Of a stretch of DNA of 64,000 nucleotides, positions 44,742-53,033 are shown piece by piece. A program made the position numbers and the translations under genes. Every line of letters begins with the position of its first letter. Position 1 is the stretch's first letter. The stretch is taken from NCBI RefSeq assembly GCF_041737375.1, contig NZ_JBGSRV010000010.1, forward strand, positions 496,001 to 560,000, in the 5' to 3' direction. The notes under the pieces were generated by a model. The model saw only the letters and a list, made by a program, of their open reading frames with translations, was not told where the DNA came from and ran no database searches. The DNA is from Vampirovibrio sp041737375 (lineage in GTDB: Bacteria; Cyanobacteriota; Vampirovibrionia; Vampirovibrionales; Vampirovibrionaceae).

Positions 44742-44948
44742 TTAACCGCTAATGTTGGCTTTGGGTTCCAATTTTTCACGCAGGGTATTGACCAGCGCAT
44801 TAATGGTTTCCAGGTTACGATAGCCTACACCCGGATTTTCTGGACGAATACTCAGCTTTTCCAGGCGATCTAGAATTTGTAGAACTTCATCGTTATCAGC
44901 CCGTTTCATCGAGTTGGTTTTCCTTTCGAGGATCGCTAGATAGCTCAT
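44742..44948 (-). CDS. Small helical protein of unknown function
   Basis: 68 residues, predicted helical (DNDEVLQILDRLEKL and LETINALVNTLREKLE). AGGAG ten bases before ATG 44948; an internal ATG at 44909 is possible. No cysteines, no signal peptide. No family recognised. Flanked by mdh and ilvC-like genes. Confidence 0.5.
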   Translation of the reverse strand: MSYLAILERKTNSMKRADNDEVLQILDRLEKLSIRPENPGVGYRNLETINALVNTLREKLEPKANISG

Positions 44949-45118
44949 AAGACAATGACTCCTGGGTATTATTCCCTAACTCACATCATTTAAAACAGTC
45001 ACCTGAACCAAGTTGTTCACTCTCTCTTTAAGACCCGCCGATCCAAAAAGTTGCGGTTCCTCTCACAATGTAGCTTTACATTTGAAAACTACCTTCTCAT
45101 CATAACCGAGAAAACCCC

Positions 45119-45175
45119 GCTTGTGGGGACCATTTTTAGGGCCTCGTTGCAAGTAAACCTCGCCGCCCTAAAAAG
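45119..45175 (-). terminator. Stop-codon-overlapping hairpin and terminator of the ilvC-like gene
   Basis: TTTTTAGGGC (45133-45142) pairs with GCCCTAAAAA (45165-45174); the minus-strand stop codon at 45168-45170 lies inside this ten-pair stem. Just beyond, CCCC-N6-GGGG at 45114-45127 followed (minus strand) by TTTT is a small terminator-like hairpin. Confidence 0.55.
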
Positions 45176-46154
45176 TGAGCCGTTGCCTTAAATCCCGATG
45201 GGTTTGTTCAATCAAATGCTGTTCATCCCGCGAAACCGCTTGGCGAATATGAGGCTTTCCATGGGCGAATTCCTGCCGCATGGCCTCGCTAAACTTCCCG
45301 CTGATAATCTCATCCAGCACTTGGCGCATGGTTTCCCGTACATGGCCGTCAATCACCCGCTCCCCCTGAGAAATATCCCCATACAGGGCGGTGGAGCTAA
45401 TGCCGTTTCTCATGCCAGTAATGCCTTGCTCGTGTAACAAATCGGCAATCAGCTTCACTTCATACAAGCATTCAAAGTAAGCCACTTCCGCAGAAAACCC
45501 GCGCTCTACCAAGGTATCGAAGGCGGCTTTAATTAATGATGTCAGGCCGCCACACAACACCGCCTGCTCCGAAAACAAATCACAAATGGCCTCTTCCGCA
45601 AAAGTGGTTGGCATTACCCCCACCCGACCGCAGCCAATGGCCTTGGCGTAGGCCAGCGCAATGGTTTCGGCATGGCCGGTGGCGTTTTGATGAACCGCAT
45701 ATAACCCCGGCACACCACTGCCTGCCAGATATTTATTGCGCACCCCCCGCCCTTGGGCCTTGGGAGCCACCATTAATACGTCCAAATCGGGTTTAGGAAG
45801 TACCCAGCCCTCATGAATGACCAAACCATGCACAAAGCCAATGGCTTGCCCCGCTCTAAGCTGAGGCGCCAGCGATTTTTTATAGACATCCGCCATCACC
45901 TCATCAGGCATGGCCAGCATAATCAAGTCAGCCCAGGCCAGAGCTTCGGCAAAGGGCAGCACCTCAAAGCCATCGGCCAAGGCATCCTCCCGTTTCCGGC
46001 TTTCCGGGCGAACGCCAATGCGAACCGCTACGCCAGAATCCCGGAGATTGAGGGCGTGTGGCTTTCCCTGATTGCCATAACCAATCACCACCACCTTTCT
46101 ACTCAGAATGGGCTGTAAATCTATATCACTATCTCGTAAAATCGGTTTTGGCAT
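45168..46154 (-). CDS. ilvC: Divergent ketol-acid reductoisomerase (IlvC-like)
   Basis: Family enzymes convert acetolactate to dihydroxyvalerate in branched-chain amino acid synthesis. Landmarks: VIGYGNQGKPHALNLRDSG (NADPH site, usually GYGSQGHAHALNL), FVHGLVIHEG (usually FAHGFNI), VAPKAQGRGVRNKY (usually APKGPGHLVR), DLFSEQAVLCGG (metal ligands), and ISSTALYGD (usually ISNTAEYGD). The metal ligands seem kept but several family-invariant positions differ. 328 residues from ATG 46154, GGAG seven bases upstream. No ilvB/ilvH neighbour. It may be a specialised paralogue. Confidence 0.85.
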   Translation of the reverse strand: MPKPILRDSDIDLQPILSRKVVVIGYGNQGKPHALNLRDSGVAVRIGVRPESRKREDALADGFEVLPFAEALAWADLIMLAMPDEVMADVYKKSLAPQLRAGQAIGFVHGLVIHEGWVLPKPDLDVLMVAPKAQGRGVRNKYLAGSGVPGLYAVHQNATGHAETIALAYAKAIGCGRVGVMPTTFAEEAICDLFSEQAVLCGGLTSLIKAAFDTLVERGFSAEVAYFECLYEVKLIADLLHEQGITGMRNGISSTALYGDISQGERVIDGHVRETMRQVLDEIISGKFSEAMRQEFAHGKPHIRQAVSRDEQHLIEQTHRDLRQRLTF

Positions 46155-46228
46155 TACGGGCTCCACCACTGACAAACCATTTCGGTTTATTATATAGTCT
46201 CCAGAAACTGTTGAAAGAGATCATCGCC

Positions 46229-47755
46229 ATGAGCAAACCGCCTGCCAACTCCCCCGATAAAATGGAACCCGTAGTCCATACCAGTGAACATGCTGCCCAA
46301 ATCCGTCAGGGACGTATTGACAAGCTGGACGCATGGCGCAAGCTCGGCCAAAATCCCTTTCCCTACCATTTTGAAAAAACCAGCGACAACGCCACCTTGC
46401 AGCAAAAATACGCCGCCCTGGAAAACGGGGTAGAAACCGAAGACGTGGTTTCGGTGGCTGGCCGGGTGATGGCATCGCGTAACAGCGGCCTGTTTATTGA
46501 TTTGCAGGACCCCAGCGAAAAAATTCAGGTGTTTTGCCACAAAGAAAACTTATCGCCAGAGATGATGGAAGCTCTGAAGCTGGTGGATGTGGGCGATATT
46601 ATCGGGGCCACCGGCACCATTCGGCGCACCCCACGGGGCGAGTTAAGCGTTAAAACCAGACAGCTCCAGATTTTAGGCAAATCCATTTTGCCTTTGCCGG
46701 AAAAGTATCATGGCTTAACCGATGTAGAAACCCGGTACCGTCAACGCTATCTGGACCTGATTATGAATCAGGACAGCCGGGAAACGCTGGTTAAACGAAG
46801 CCGCATTGTCTCTGAAATTCGCAAACTGCTACTGGATAAAGACTTTTTGGAAGTAGAAACCCCCATGTTGCAAACCCTGGCCGGGGGCGCCGCCGCAAGG
46901 CCGTTTGTAACCCATCACAATACCCTTGAAATTGACATGTACATGCGGATTGCCCCGGAGTTGTTCCTGAAACGGCTGATTGTAGGCGGCATTTCTGAAA
47001 AAGTATTTGAGTTGAACCGAAACTTCCGCAACGAGGGGATTTCCCCCAAGCACAACCCGGAATTTACCATGATGGAGCTGTATCAGGCTTACGCCGATTA
47101 CAACGACATGATGGATTTAACCGAGGAAATTGTAACCACCGTGGCGCAAAAGGTATTGGGCACCACCAAAATTGACTTTCAGGGTACCGAAATTAATTTG
47201 GCGGGTCCCTGGCCTCGTAAATCCATGATTGATTGCGTGAAAGAGGAAACCGGCATTGATTTTGGCCAAATTCAAACCGATGAAGAAGCACGGGAAGCCG
47301 CCAAGACACTGGGCGTTTTTGTAGAAGCCTACGACACCTGGGGCTATGCGCTGGAGAAAGTATTTGAAGATAAAGTGGAATATAAGCTGATTCAGCCCAT
47401 CCACATTACCGATTATCCCCGTGAAATATCGCCATTGGCCAAGGAACACCGGGATAACCCCAGACTGGTAGAGCGTTTTGAAACCCGCGTTTACGGCTGG
47501 GAAATCGCCAACGCCTTTTCAGAACTCAGCGACCCGCTGGATCAGCGCCAACGCTTTGAAAGCCAGATGTCTCAACGAGATTCCGGCAATGATGAGGCGC
47601 ACCAGATGGATGAGGACTACATCACCGCATTAGAGTACGGGATGCCCCCTTGCGGCGGATTGGGCATTGGCATCGATCGCCTCATTATGATCCTGACCAA
47701 CTCGCCCAACATCCGGGATGTCATTGCCTTTCCAACCCTGAAGCCCAAACACTAA
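46229..47755 (+). CDS. lysS: Lysyl-tRNA synthetase (class II)
   Basis: 508 residues from ATG 46229. The N-terminal OB-fold anticodon-binding domain (VVSVAGRVMASRNSGLFIDLQD, about 75-96) is followed by class II motif 1 (LVKRSRIVSEIRKLLLDKDFLEVETPML), motif 2 (ELNRNFRNEGISPKHNPEFT) and motif 3 (GLGIGIDRLIMILT). Starts 75 bases from the divergent ilvC-like gene. An upstream in-frame start at 46058 would overlap that gene and is rejected. Confidence 0.95.
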   Translation: MSKPPANSPDKMEPVVHTSEHAAQIRQGRIDKLDAWRKLGQNPFPYHFEKTSDNATLQQKYAALENGVETEDVVSVAGRVMASRNSGLFIDLQDPSEKIQVFCHKENLSPEMMEALKLVDVGDIIGATGTIRRTPRGELSVKTRQLQILGKSILPLPEKYHGLTDVETRYRQRYLDLIMNQDSRETLVKRSRIVSEIRKLLLDKDFLEVETPMLQTLAGGAAARPFVTHHNTLEIDMYMRIAPELFLKRLIVGGISEKVFELNRNFRNEGISPKHNPEFTMMELYQAYADYNDMMDLTEEIVTTVAQKVLGTTKIDFQGTEINLAGPWPRKSMIDCVKEETGIDFGQIQTDEEAREAAKTLGVFVEAYDTWGYALEKVFEDKVEYKLIQPIHITDYPREISPLAKEHRDNPRLVERFETRVYGWEIANAFSELSDPLDQRQRFESQMSQRDSGNDEAHQMDEDYITALEYGMPPCGGLGIGIDRLIMILTNSPNIRDVIAFPTLKPKH

Positions 47756-47771
47756 AGCAGTGTATGGGCTT
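47741..47771 (+). other. Hairpin over the lysS stop codon
   Basis: AAGCCCA-A-ACACT / AGTGT-A-TGGGCTT forms a 12-pair stem with one A-A mismatch around an AAAGC loop; the TAA stop lies in it. No T-tract follows, so it may stabilise the 3' end rather than terminate. Confidence 0.4.
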
Positions 47772-47813
47772 GGGTTCAAACGCAAGGCAATCGGCAACGT
47801 CCATCAGCTTTCT

Positions 47814-48764
47814 TTATTTCTGTTGCTTAACCCGGCTGCTCATTCGTAAATCGTACAGGGAATCCTGCATTTCTTTTTGCGGAGCCGCCAAAGAAGCACG
47901 GTACTTGCTACGTATGCCCATGGCTGCCTTATGAAGCGCTTTTTGCTCGGGCTTTAAGCTATCCATATATTCCTTTTTGGCGGCTTTCCACTCCGCCTGG
48001 GGAACGCCTTTGGCCTTTAGCAAATGCCATTTTTTCTGGGCCGCCTCTTGTTGAGGGGTGAGAGATTTTACAAATTTGTTCCACGCTGCGCCATATTTTT
48101 TTCTTTCAGCGGTTTGCGATTGCGTTAAACCGTTAGAAAAAGCCTGATTCAGCGATTTTTCAGGACTCTGAATACCGGCCTCAGGCTTCTTAGCTGCGGG
48201 TTTCTTCGTTTCAGGTTTCTTGGCTACTGGTTTCTTAACCTCAGACTCCTTGGCTTTCGTCTTAGGCTTATTTGCAGAAGCAGAGGTAGAGGTAGGTTTG
48301 GCAGCAGACTTAGACTGAGCCGGTTTGCTGAAAGCGTTCAGCACTTGCTGAAACAATTGCTTCCAATAGCCCACGTCAAAGGCAGCGCCATTACCCGAGG
48401 TGGAAGTAACGGTGGTACTCAGGGCATTGCCCCCTAGCCACGGCTCGGAAGTACTCCGTGTAACTGGTCCCACATGAGCCGGAATAACCTCTAGGGAATT
48501 CACGGAATTTGTTACAGCGTTAGATAAAGATCCAAATGATACCGGAGCCGTTGTTAACAGGGTATCGCCACCACCTGAGGAAGAAAAGGTGGTGGTGTTC
48601 AGTGATACTCCGGGAGAATTGGCCACCACGTTCTGGAGCCACGGCTCCACGTCGGTGAGAGGAGCATTTTTGGTAGATCCCTTAGTCCCACCTGAAGCAT
48701 TGGCGGTTTTGGGTAATGGTCCAAATGAAACCGGGGTCGGAAACAGACCGAGAGAAGTTGCCAT
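47814..48764 (-). CDS. Low-complexity protein with Lys/Ala/Pro-rich histone-H1-like linker
   Basis: 316 residues. The N-terminus has two copies of a short motif, TPVSFGPLP (residue ~10) and APVSFGSLS (~73), and two VEPWLxN / SEPWLGGN-type phrases. A Ser/Thr-rich region follows, then KKPVAKKPETKKPAAKKPEA (about 183-202), a lysine/alanine/proline repeat like histone H1 tails. The last 110 residues are helical and basic (WKAAKKEYMDSLKPEQKALHKA). No family recognised; the basic repeat suggests nucleic-acid or envelope-polymer binding. Unusual composition. Confidence 0.55.
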   Translation of the reverse strand: MATSLGLFPTPVSFGPLPKTANASGGTKGSTKNAPLTDVEPWLQNVVANSPGVSLNTTTFSSSGGGDTLLTTAPVSFGSLSNAVTNSVNSLEVIPAHVGPVTRSTSEPWLGGNALSTTVTSTSGNGAAFDVGYWKQLFQQVLNAFSKPAQSKSAAKPTSTSASANKPKTKAKESEVKKPVAKKPETKKPAAKKPEAGIQSPEKSLNQAFSNGLTQSQTAERKKYGAAWNKFVKSLTPQQEAAQKKWHLLKAKGVPQAEWKAAKKEYMDSLKPEQKALHKAAMGIRSKYRASLAAPQKEMQDSLYDLRMSSRVKQQK

Positions 48765-48939
48765 AATGGCTCTCCAATCATAAAGCTTAAATATTTATAT
48801 ATAACTACAGCCTATTGGATACTATAAATATATAAAAAATAGACACCCCATAAAATTGCCATAAGCTTTAAAAATCATTAAAAAAATTTACAAAAAAAGC
48901 GCAGCCCACTGATTAGAGCCATCATTCCCTTTTATGAAG

Positions 48940-48975
48940 AAAAAAAAGCCTGTGCAAGTCGAAACATGCATAGGC
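48940..48975 (-). terminator. Strong minus-strand rho-independent terminator
   Basis: Minus strand: GCCTATGCA (48975-48967) pairs with TGCACAGGC (48956-48948), nine pairs with one G-U, ten-base loop, then TTTTTTTT. It must end a minus-strand transcript that begins upstream (to the right). Confidence 0.8.
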
Positions 48976-49079
48976 ACAAAGGATAGAGAGTTAGAGTTTG
49001 AGTTATTCTATGATCGCTGACTCGAAAATGTCATGCGAAAACAGCCATGCTTGAAGAAAATTTTACAATCATAGCAATC

Positions 49080-49100
49080 AAATACGGCTCAGCCGTATTT
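49080..49100. repeat. Perfect 9-pair palindrome
   Basis: AAATACGGC-TCA-GCCGTATTT is a perfect inverted repeat with a three-base loop just past the stop of the 115-residue gene on the minus strand. Terminator stem or binding site. Confidence 0.5.
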
Positions 49101-49143
49101 GCCAATGGAAAAAACCGCTTTAAAAAACTGACAAGCAGTGATA

Positions 49144-49491
49144 TTAAGCGGATTCGGCCAATAAAACCTTGAGCATGTTATCAGCAACCAGACTTTTCAA
49201 AAAATCAGGACTGTTTTTCAGCAGCTCAACGGTTTGAGCCGTTTCCGGGTCTTGATCATACCAACGGTTTCGCTTGGCTTTAATATCAGTGCCCAACAAA
49301 ACACTTCGTAGTTGGGGCGTATCCCATTGCTCCATTAAAAAACGCTGTGCTTGTCGAAATACATGAATGCGCATGGCCCCCGGCGCCAAATATAGCAACT
49401 TCAGCGCAAACGCTAACCTTGGGTAAGGATCATACCATCGACAAGGTTGGTAACTCACAATCTCTCTATCCTTTGAACCTGTGCTTGGCAT
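49144..49491 (-). CDS. Small protein of unknown function
   Basis: 115 residues from ATG 49491. No signal peptide; hydrophobic centre RLAFALKLLYLAPGAMRIHVF. The C-terminus has LLKNSPDFLKSLVADNMLKVLL. No family recognised. Flanked by A-T-rich gaps; terminator-like structures follow. Confidence 0.45.
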   Translation of the reverse strand: MPSTGSKDREIVSYQPCRWYDPYPRLAFALKLLYLAPGAMRIHVFRQAQRFLMEQWDTPQLRSVLLGTDIKAKRNRWYDQDPETAQTVELLKNSPDFLKSLVADNMLKVLLAESA

Positions 49492-49640
49492 TGGTAAACA
49501 AACCAATACCTAATGTATATGTGTATTATAAGGGACGATGCCCCATTTGCATAGCATTGCACCACTTAAAAGCCAGCAGGGCCAGAAAGCTTGTGACTTT
49601 CCGGCCCTTCAATATTGCGATTAAAAACCTGGCGATGTTT

Positions 49641-51965
49641 TTAACGACGATTCCACCAATGCCGTTTTTTGGGTCTGGCCGGAGGTGTTTCAATCAATGG
49701 TTTCTTCACCACAGGATTAGGAGCAACCGCGGGCCGAGGCATCTGCACCGTTTTCAGCGCATCCAGGGTGGGGGCAGATATATGAGCGGTATCAAATAAC
49801 ACATAGCCACTGGCCCCTGCCCGCTTGGCGGCGTCAATCTGGCTGAGTATATGTCCCGGCTCATTGTCGTTAAACGGGCCGAAAATACCGGAATAAACAG
49901 GCACCTTGCCACGAGTGACGTTCACCATATTCCGGGTATCGCGATCGACCACCTTAATGGCGCTGGTCAAGGTCATAGGCGCATAAAAATCCACCCAGCC
50001 GTTCAAACCCCAAGCGGCCCAATCCTGATGCTTCAGCGCCAAAGCACTTTCAGCATCTGGAAACACAGCGGCAGAAATCTGAACGCCCGGTTTTTTCTGG
50101 CGGAGTGTTTGAGTGGCTTTTTGCACGAAGTTATTGATTTGAGAAACCTTGTAACCGTTCCATGCTTTCCATAAGCTCTCAAACTCGGGGTTTTTAGGAT
50201 CAATGTCTACCGGATCAATCCCGTACTGGCCTTTAAACGCTTTACGGGAAATATCGGTGTAGCCCCAGGTGGTTTTTCGGTAGCTGAATCGATCGGAGGG
50301 AAAGCTGGCCGGATAACGAATATAATCCAGCTGAAACCCGTCCACATCGTAGCGGGTCACGATTTCACTGGCCAACTTTAGCAAAAACGTCTGCACTTCG
50401 GGGTTAGCCGGATCCAGAAAATAACCGCCCAACTCCAATGAGGAGGGCACCGGCTTATCGGGAGCCTTTAAAGGAATGGGAATGGCTTCAATCACTGGCT
50501 TGCCACCCGTGGGCGGCCCTTGCTGAAGGTTAGGCGATTTGTACACATTGGTAATGGCAGTTGCCAGCGGCGCAATCCCCCCCTGTGGCACACTAACCGG
50601 TACCAACGCGGAGTATTGAACATTGGCCCACTCTGGATACTTGGTAAACAGTGGCCCCGGAGATAGATAAGCCTTGGTTCCACCGTAAAAGGTCTGGAAC
50701 CAGACATGGACTTTCATGTTCCGCTGGTGGGCTTGCTCTACCCAGGTTTGCAGCAAGTCAACGCCCTGAAATTTAGGGTTTTGGCGGGGAAGCCCGTATT
50801 CCTGATAGGTATTGGAAGGGAAAATGGTGTAGCCATGGAAAAAAGTTTCCAGAAATATGGAGTTGAGCCCGGCGGCCTTTAGCCTATCCAGGGTTTGACC
50901 CACCGCAACCGGGGTCTTTTCAACCGGACGATGCCACGCCCCACGAACCGCGGTTGCCGGAAAGGCGTTGTAGTTGGCCCAAATGCGACGATGAGTACTC
51001 TCCAGCGCCTCGCCAATGGTTTGAGCCGCCAAATCAGGTTTTCCCTCTTGATACAGCCGAACCGCCAACTCTTTTTTGTCCCGAATGGCCTGACACGCAG
51101 CATCACTGTATCCAGTGGTGCTCCATGCCTGATCCGCGCAAGGGCTTTGAACCCACTGCTGATCAAACTGGTAGACGTAAGTATTAAAATCCGTGTAAGA
51201 GGTAATGGTATCCCCTTCCGGGCTGATTTCCATGCGGGCTCCAATGGGCGCGTTGGCAATCAGCCAGCTTCGCCCCTTACCATGCCCGCTCAATACAAAG
51301 CCATCCGCCGGAATGCTGGAATCGGAGCCTTCCTGAGTGGTCACAATGCCGTTCTGCACCGTGACTTCAAAGCCAAACTCGTTGGTGCCGGTATTGGGCT
51401 GGGAGTAGCCGGAATTATACATAATCAGCTGGTTGGAAGCCCGAAACCCGGGAAATCCAGACCCCATGGGGTTATTGAGAGGCGATGGGTTAATCACATC
51501 CAGCTTGCTTTGCTGGTGATGGAACCAGGCCTTCTGCACCTCAAGGGTATCCCCTGGCTTTATCCGCTTCAGCCATTCCCGCTGTTGCCCGGTGGCCGAA
51601 AGCACCACACCTGCTTCAGGAATACTGGCATTTCCGCAATCCAGAGTAGGGTCTTTCTGACACTCCCAAACGCTGGTCACCCGAACCACTTCATAAATTT
51701 TGGCACCTTTTGCACTGGTAGCGGCAGGCTTTGCAACCACTTCCACCCCATAGCCATTGGTTTTGGTGGACGGGCCAAAAACCGCGTCATATAAAACCAG
51801 CGCTTCCGCACCACGGGCAGCGTTTCGGGCCGTAATTTCATGAGATTGTCCGTCCGGCCCAGTCACTTTTAAAGCCAGCTGAGCAAAGCCGTTGGCCAGT
51901 AGCATCAGGCCCACAATGCCCACAGAAGTAAATCCAGGTCCCCAAATATTTTTCCAGCGCTGCAC
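49641..51965 (-). CDS. GHL10-type exported glycoside hydrolase
   Basis: 774 residues from a GTG at 51965, with AAGGAG six bases upstream. Signal peptide near the start (VGIVGLMLLANGFAQLALKV). Two beta-domain repeats follow (about 50-160 and 180-290), each with FGxSTxTNxxGxEV and IPxxGxVLSxxGxxRxWL patterns. The catalytic GHL10/DUF187 TIM-barrel (about 340-730) includes NSIFLETFFHGYTIFP, MKVHVWFQTFY, YDVDGFQLDYIRYP (Glu/Asp-type acid residues) and VDFYAPMTL. Family hydrolases act on polysaccharides. The substrate is unknown. Confidence 0.85.
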   Translation of the reverse strand: MQRWKNIWGPGFTSVGIVGLMLLANGFAQLALKVTGPDGQSHEITARNAARGAEALVLYDAVFGPSTKTNGYGVEVVAKPAATSAKGAKIYEVVRVTSVWECQKDPTLDCGNASIPEAGVVLSATGQQREWLKRIKPGDTLEVQKAWFHHQQSKLDVINPSPLNNPMGSGFPGFRASNQLIMYNSGYSQPNTGTNEFGFEVTVQNGIVTTQEGSDSSIPADGFVLSGHGKGRSWLIANAPIGARMEISPEGDTITSYTDFNTYVYQFDQQWVQSPCADQAWSTTGYSDAACQAIRDKKELAVRLYQEGKPDLAAQTIGEALESTHRRIWANYNAFPATAVRGAWHRPVEKTPVAVGQTLDRLKAAGLNSIFLETFFHGYTIFPSNTYQEYGLPRQNPKFQGVDLLQTWVEQAHQRNMKVHVWFQTFYGGTKAYLSPGPLFTKYPEWANVQYSALVPVSVPQGGIAPLATAITNVYKSPNLQQGPPTGGKPVIEAIPIPLKAPDKPVPSSLELGGYFLDPANPEVQTFLLKLASEIVTRYDVDGFQLDYIRYPASFPSDRFSYRKTTWGYTDISRKAFKGQYGIDPVDIDPKNPEFESLWKAWNGYKVSQINNFVQKATQTLRQKKPGVQISAAVFPDAESALALKHQDWAAWGLNGWVDFYAPMTLTSAIKVVDRDTRNMVNVTRGKVPVYSGIFGPFNDNEPGHILSQIDAAKRAGASGYVLFDTAHISAPTLDALKTVQMPRPAVAPNPVVKKPLIETPPARPKKRHWWNRR

Positions 51966-52004
51966 CACGTACTCCTTACAAGCCAACTGTCTTTCCTTGC
52001 TTTG

Positions 52005-52013
52005 ACTATACCA
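52005..52013 (-). promoter_or_regulatory. Extended -10 promoter of the glycosidase gene
   Basis: TGGTATAGT on the minus strand (extended -10 TGnTATAnT) 40 bases before the start codon region. No good -35 box is present. A guess from box similarity. Confidence 0.35.
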
Positions 52014-52229
52014 GAGTGACGCATATCAAAGCGACTTGTTTCCGTGATTGAGCCACATTTTCAAGGCCAAACACCAAATTAAACCAAGAGAATGGCATGC
52101 CCAAACATTCAGCGGTTTTATCAGTATAAATTCTCATGAATTCCAATGTGTTTTAAAATTGAAACGGTCCCAGAATCAGAAAGACCGTATTACAATAACC
52201 ACCAATGCTGCCGCAAAAAAGTTGACCCT

Positions 52230-53024
52230 ATGATGCTTCCATTGCTCCATACCTCCGAAAACTCAGCCTCGCTGGCCACAAAAACAGCCCCCCTTCAGGA
52301 AATTTTCTCGTCCGTTCAGGGCGAAGGCATTTATGTGGGCAAGCGGCAAATTTTTGTAAGGTTTGCCCACTGCCACCTGAAATGCGCTTACTGCGACACT
52401 CCTATGACCTCACCCAGTGGGCAATGCCATGTAGAACTGCCCCCCGGTAGCGGCCAAATTCATTATTACCCCAATCCCATGCAACCCGAAACTCTGGTAG
52501 AACTCATTCAAGAGTTATTGCCCACCGCCCGTCACCACAGTGTCAGCTTTACCGGGGGCGAACCCCTGCTCTATCACCAGTTTTTAAGCACGGTGTTTCC
52601 TCTTATTCAGAGTCAAAGCAAAACCTATCTGGAAACCAGCGGTACGCAGGCCTCCTTTCTGGAAAGCGTCCTGCCCTGGACCGATATTATTGCCATGGAT
52701 ATCAAACTGCCCTCAGCCACCGGTGAGGCCCCCCAGTTTGAGAACCACGCCGCCTTTTATAAACTGGCCCACAGCCACCCCCCCACCGAATGTTTTATCA
52801 AGCTGGTTTTCAATGAAAACACCACCATCCAGGAGCTGGCAGCGGTTGAAGAGATTGTCTTCGATCGCAAAACACCCATTATTTTGCAACCGGAAACCAG
52901 CTTGAAGGACCGCAAAGTTTACCTCAACCCGGCCAAACTGTTTGAGGTGGAAAATTATCTGGCAGCCCGCTTTGAAGATGTGCGGGTGATTCCGCAAACC
53001 CATAAAATGCTGAACGTTTTATAA
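52230..53024 (+). CDS. queE: 7-carboxy-7-deazaguanine synthase
   Basis: Radical-SAM enzyme in preQ0/queuosine synthesis. The family start EIFSSVQGEGIYVGKRQIFVRF (about 25-46) is followed by the C-x3-C-x2-C cluster as CHLKCAYCDT, then the conserved VSFTGGEPLLY (glycine-rich SAM segment). 264 residues from ATG 52230; an upstream start at 52146 has no support. tgt, the later enzyme of this path, is in the same window. A hairpin ACGGTC/GACCGT (52164-52188) precedes it; it is not a recognised preQ1 riboswitch. Confidence 0.93.
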   Translation: MMLPLLHTSENSASLATKTAPLQEIFSSVQGEGIYVGKRQIFVRFAHCHLKCAYCDTPMTSPSGQCHVELPPGSGQIHYYPNPMQPETLVELIQELLPTARHHSVSFTGGEPLLYHQFLSTVFPLIQSQSKTYLETSGTQASFLESVLPWTDIIAMDIKLPSATGEAPQFENHAAFYKLAHSHPPTECFIKLVFNENTTIQELAAVEEIVFDRKTPIILQPETSLKDRKVYLNPAKLFEVENYLAARFEDVRVIPQTHKMLNVL

Positions 53025-53033
53025 CGCCTGTAT

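Larger units (their letters stand above)
48765..49143. other. 379-base A-T-rich gap with terminators and possible small RNA
   Basis: Very A-T-rich from 48780 to 48900. It holds a strong minus-strand terminator at 48940-48975 and a palindrome at 49080-49100 (listed separately). No gene on the six frames looks real. A minus-strand transcript of about 100 bases between those two hairpins is possible. Confidence 0.4.

Noticed and set aside
52141..52229. preQ1 riboswitch before queE (hairpin ACGGTC/GACCGT)
   Set aside because: Lacks the conserved preQ1 aptamer sequences; likely a chance stem.
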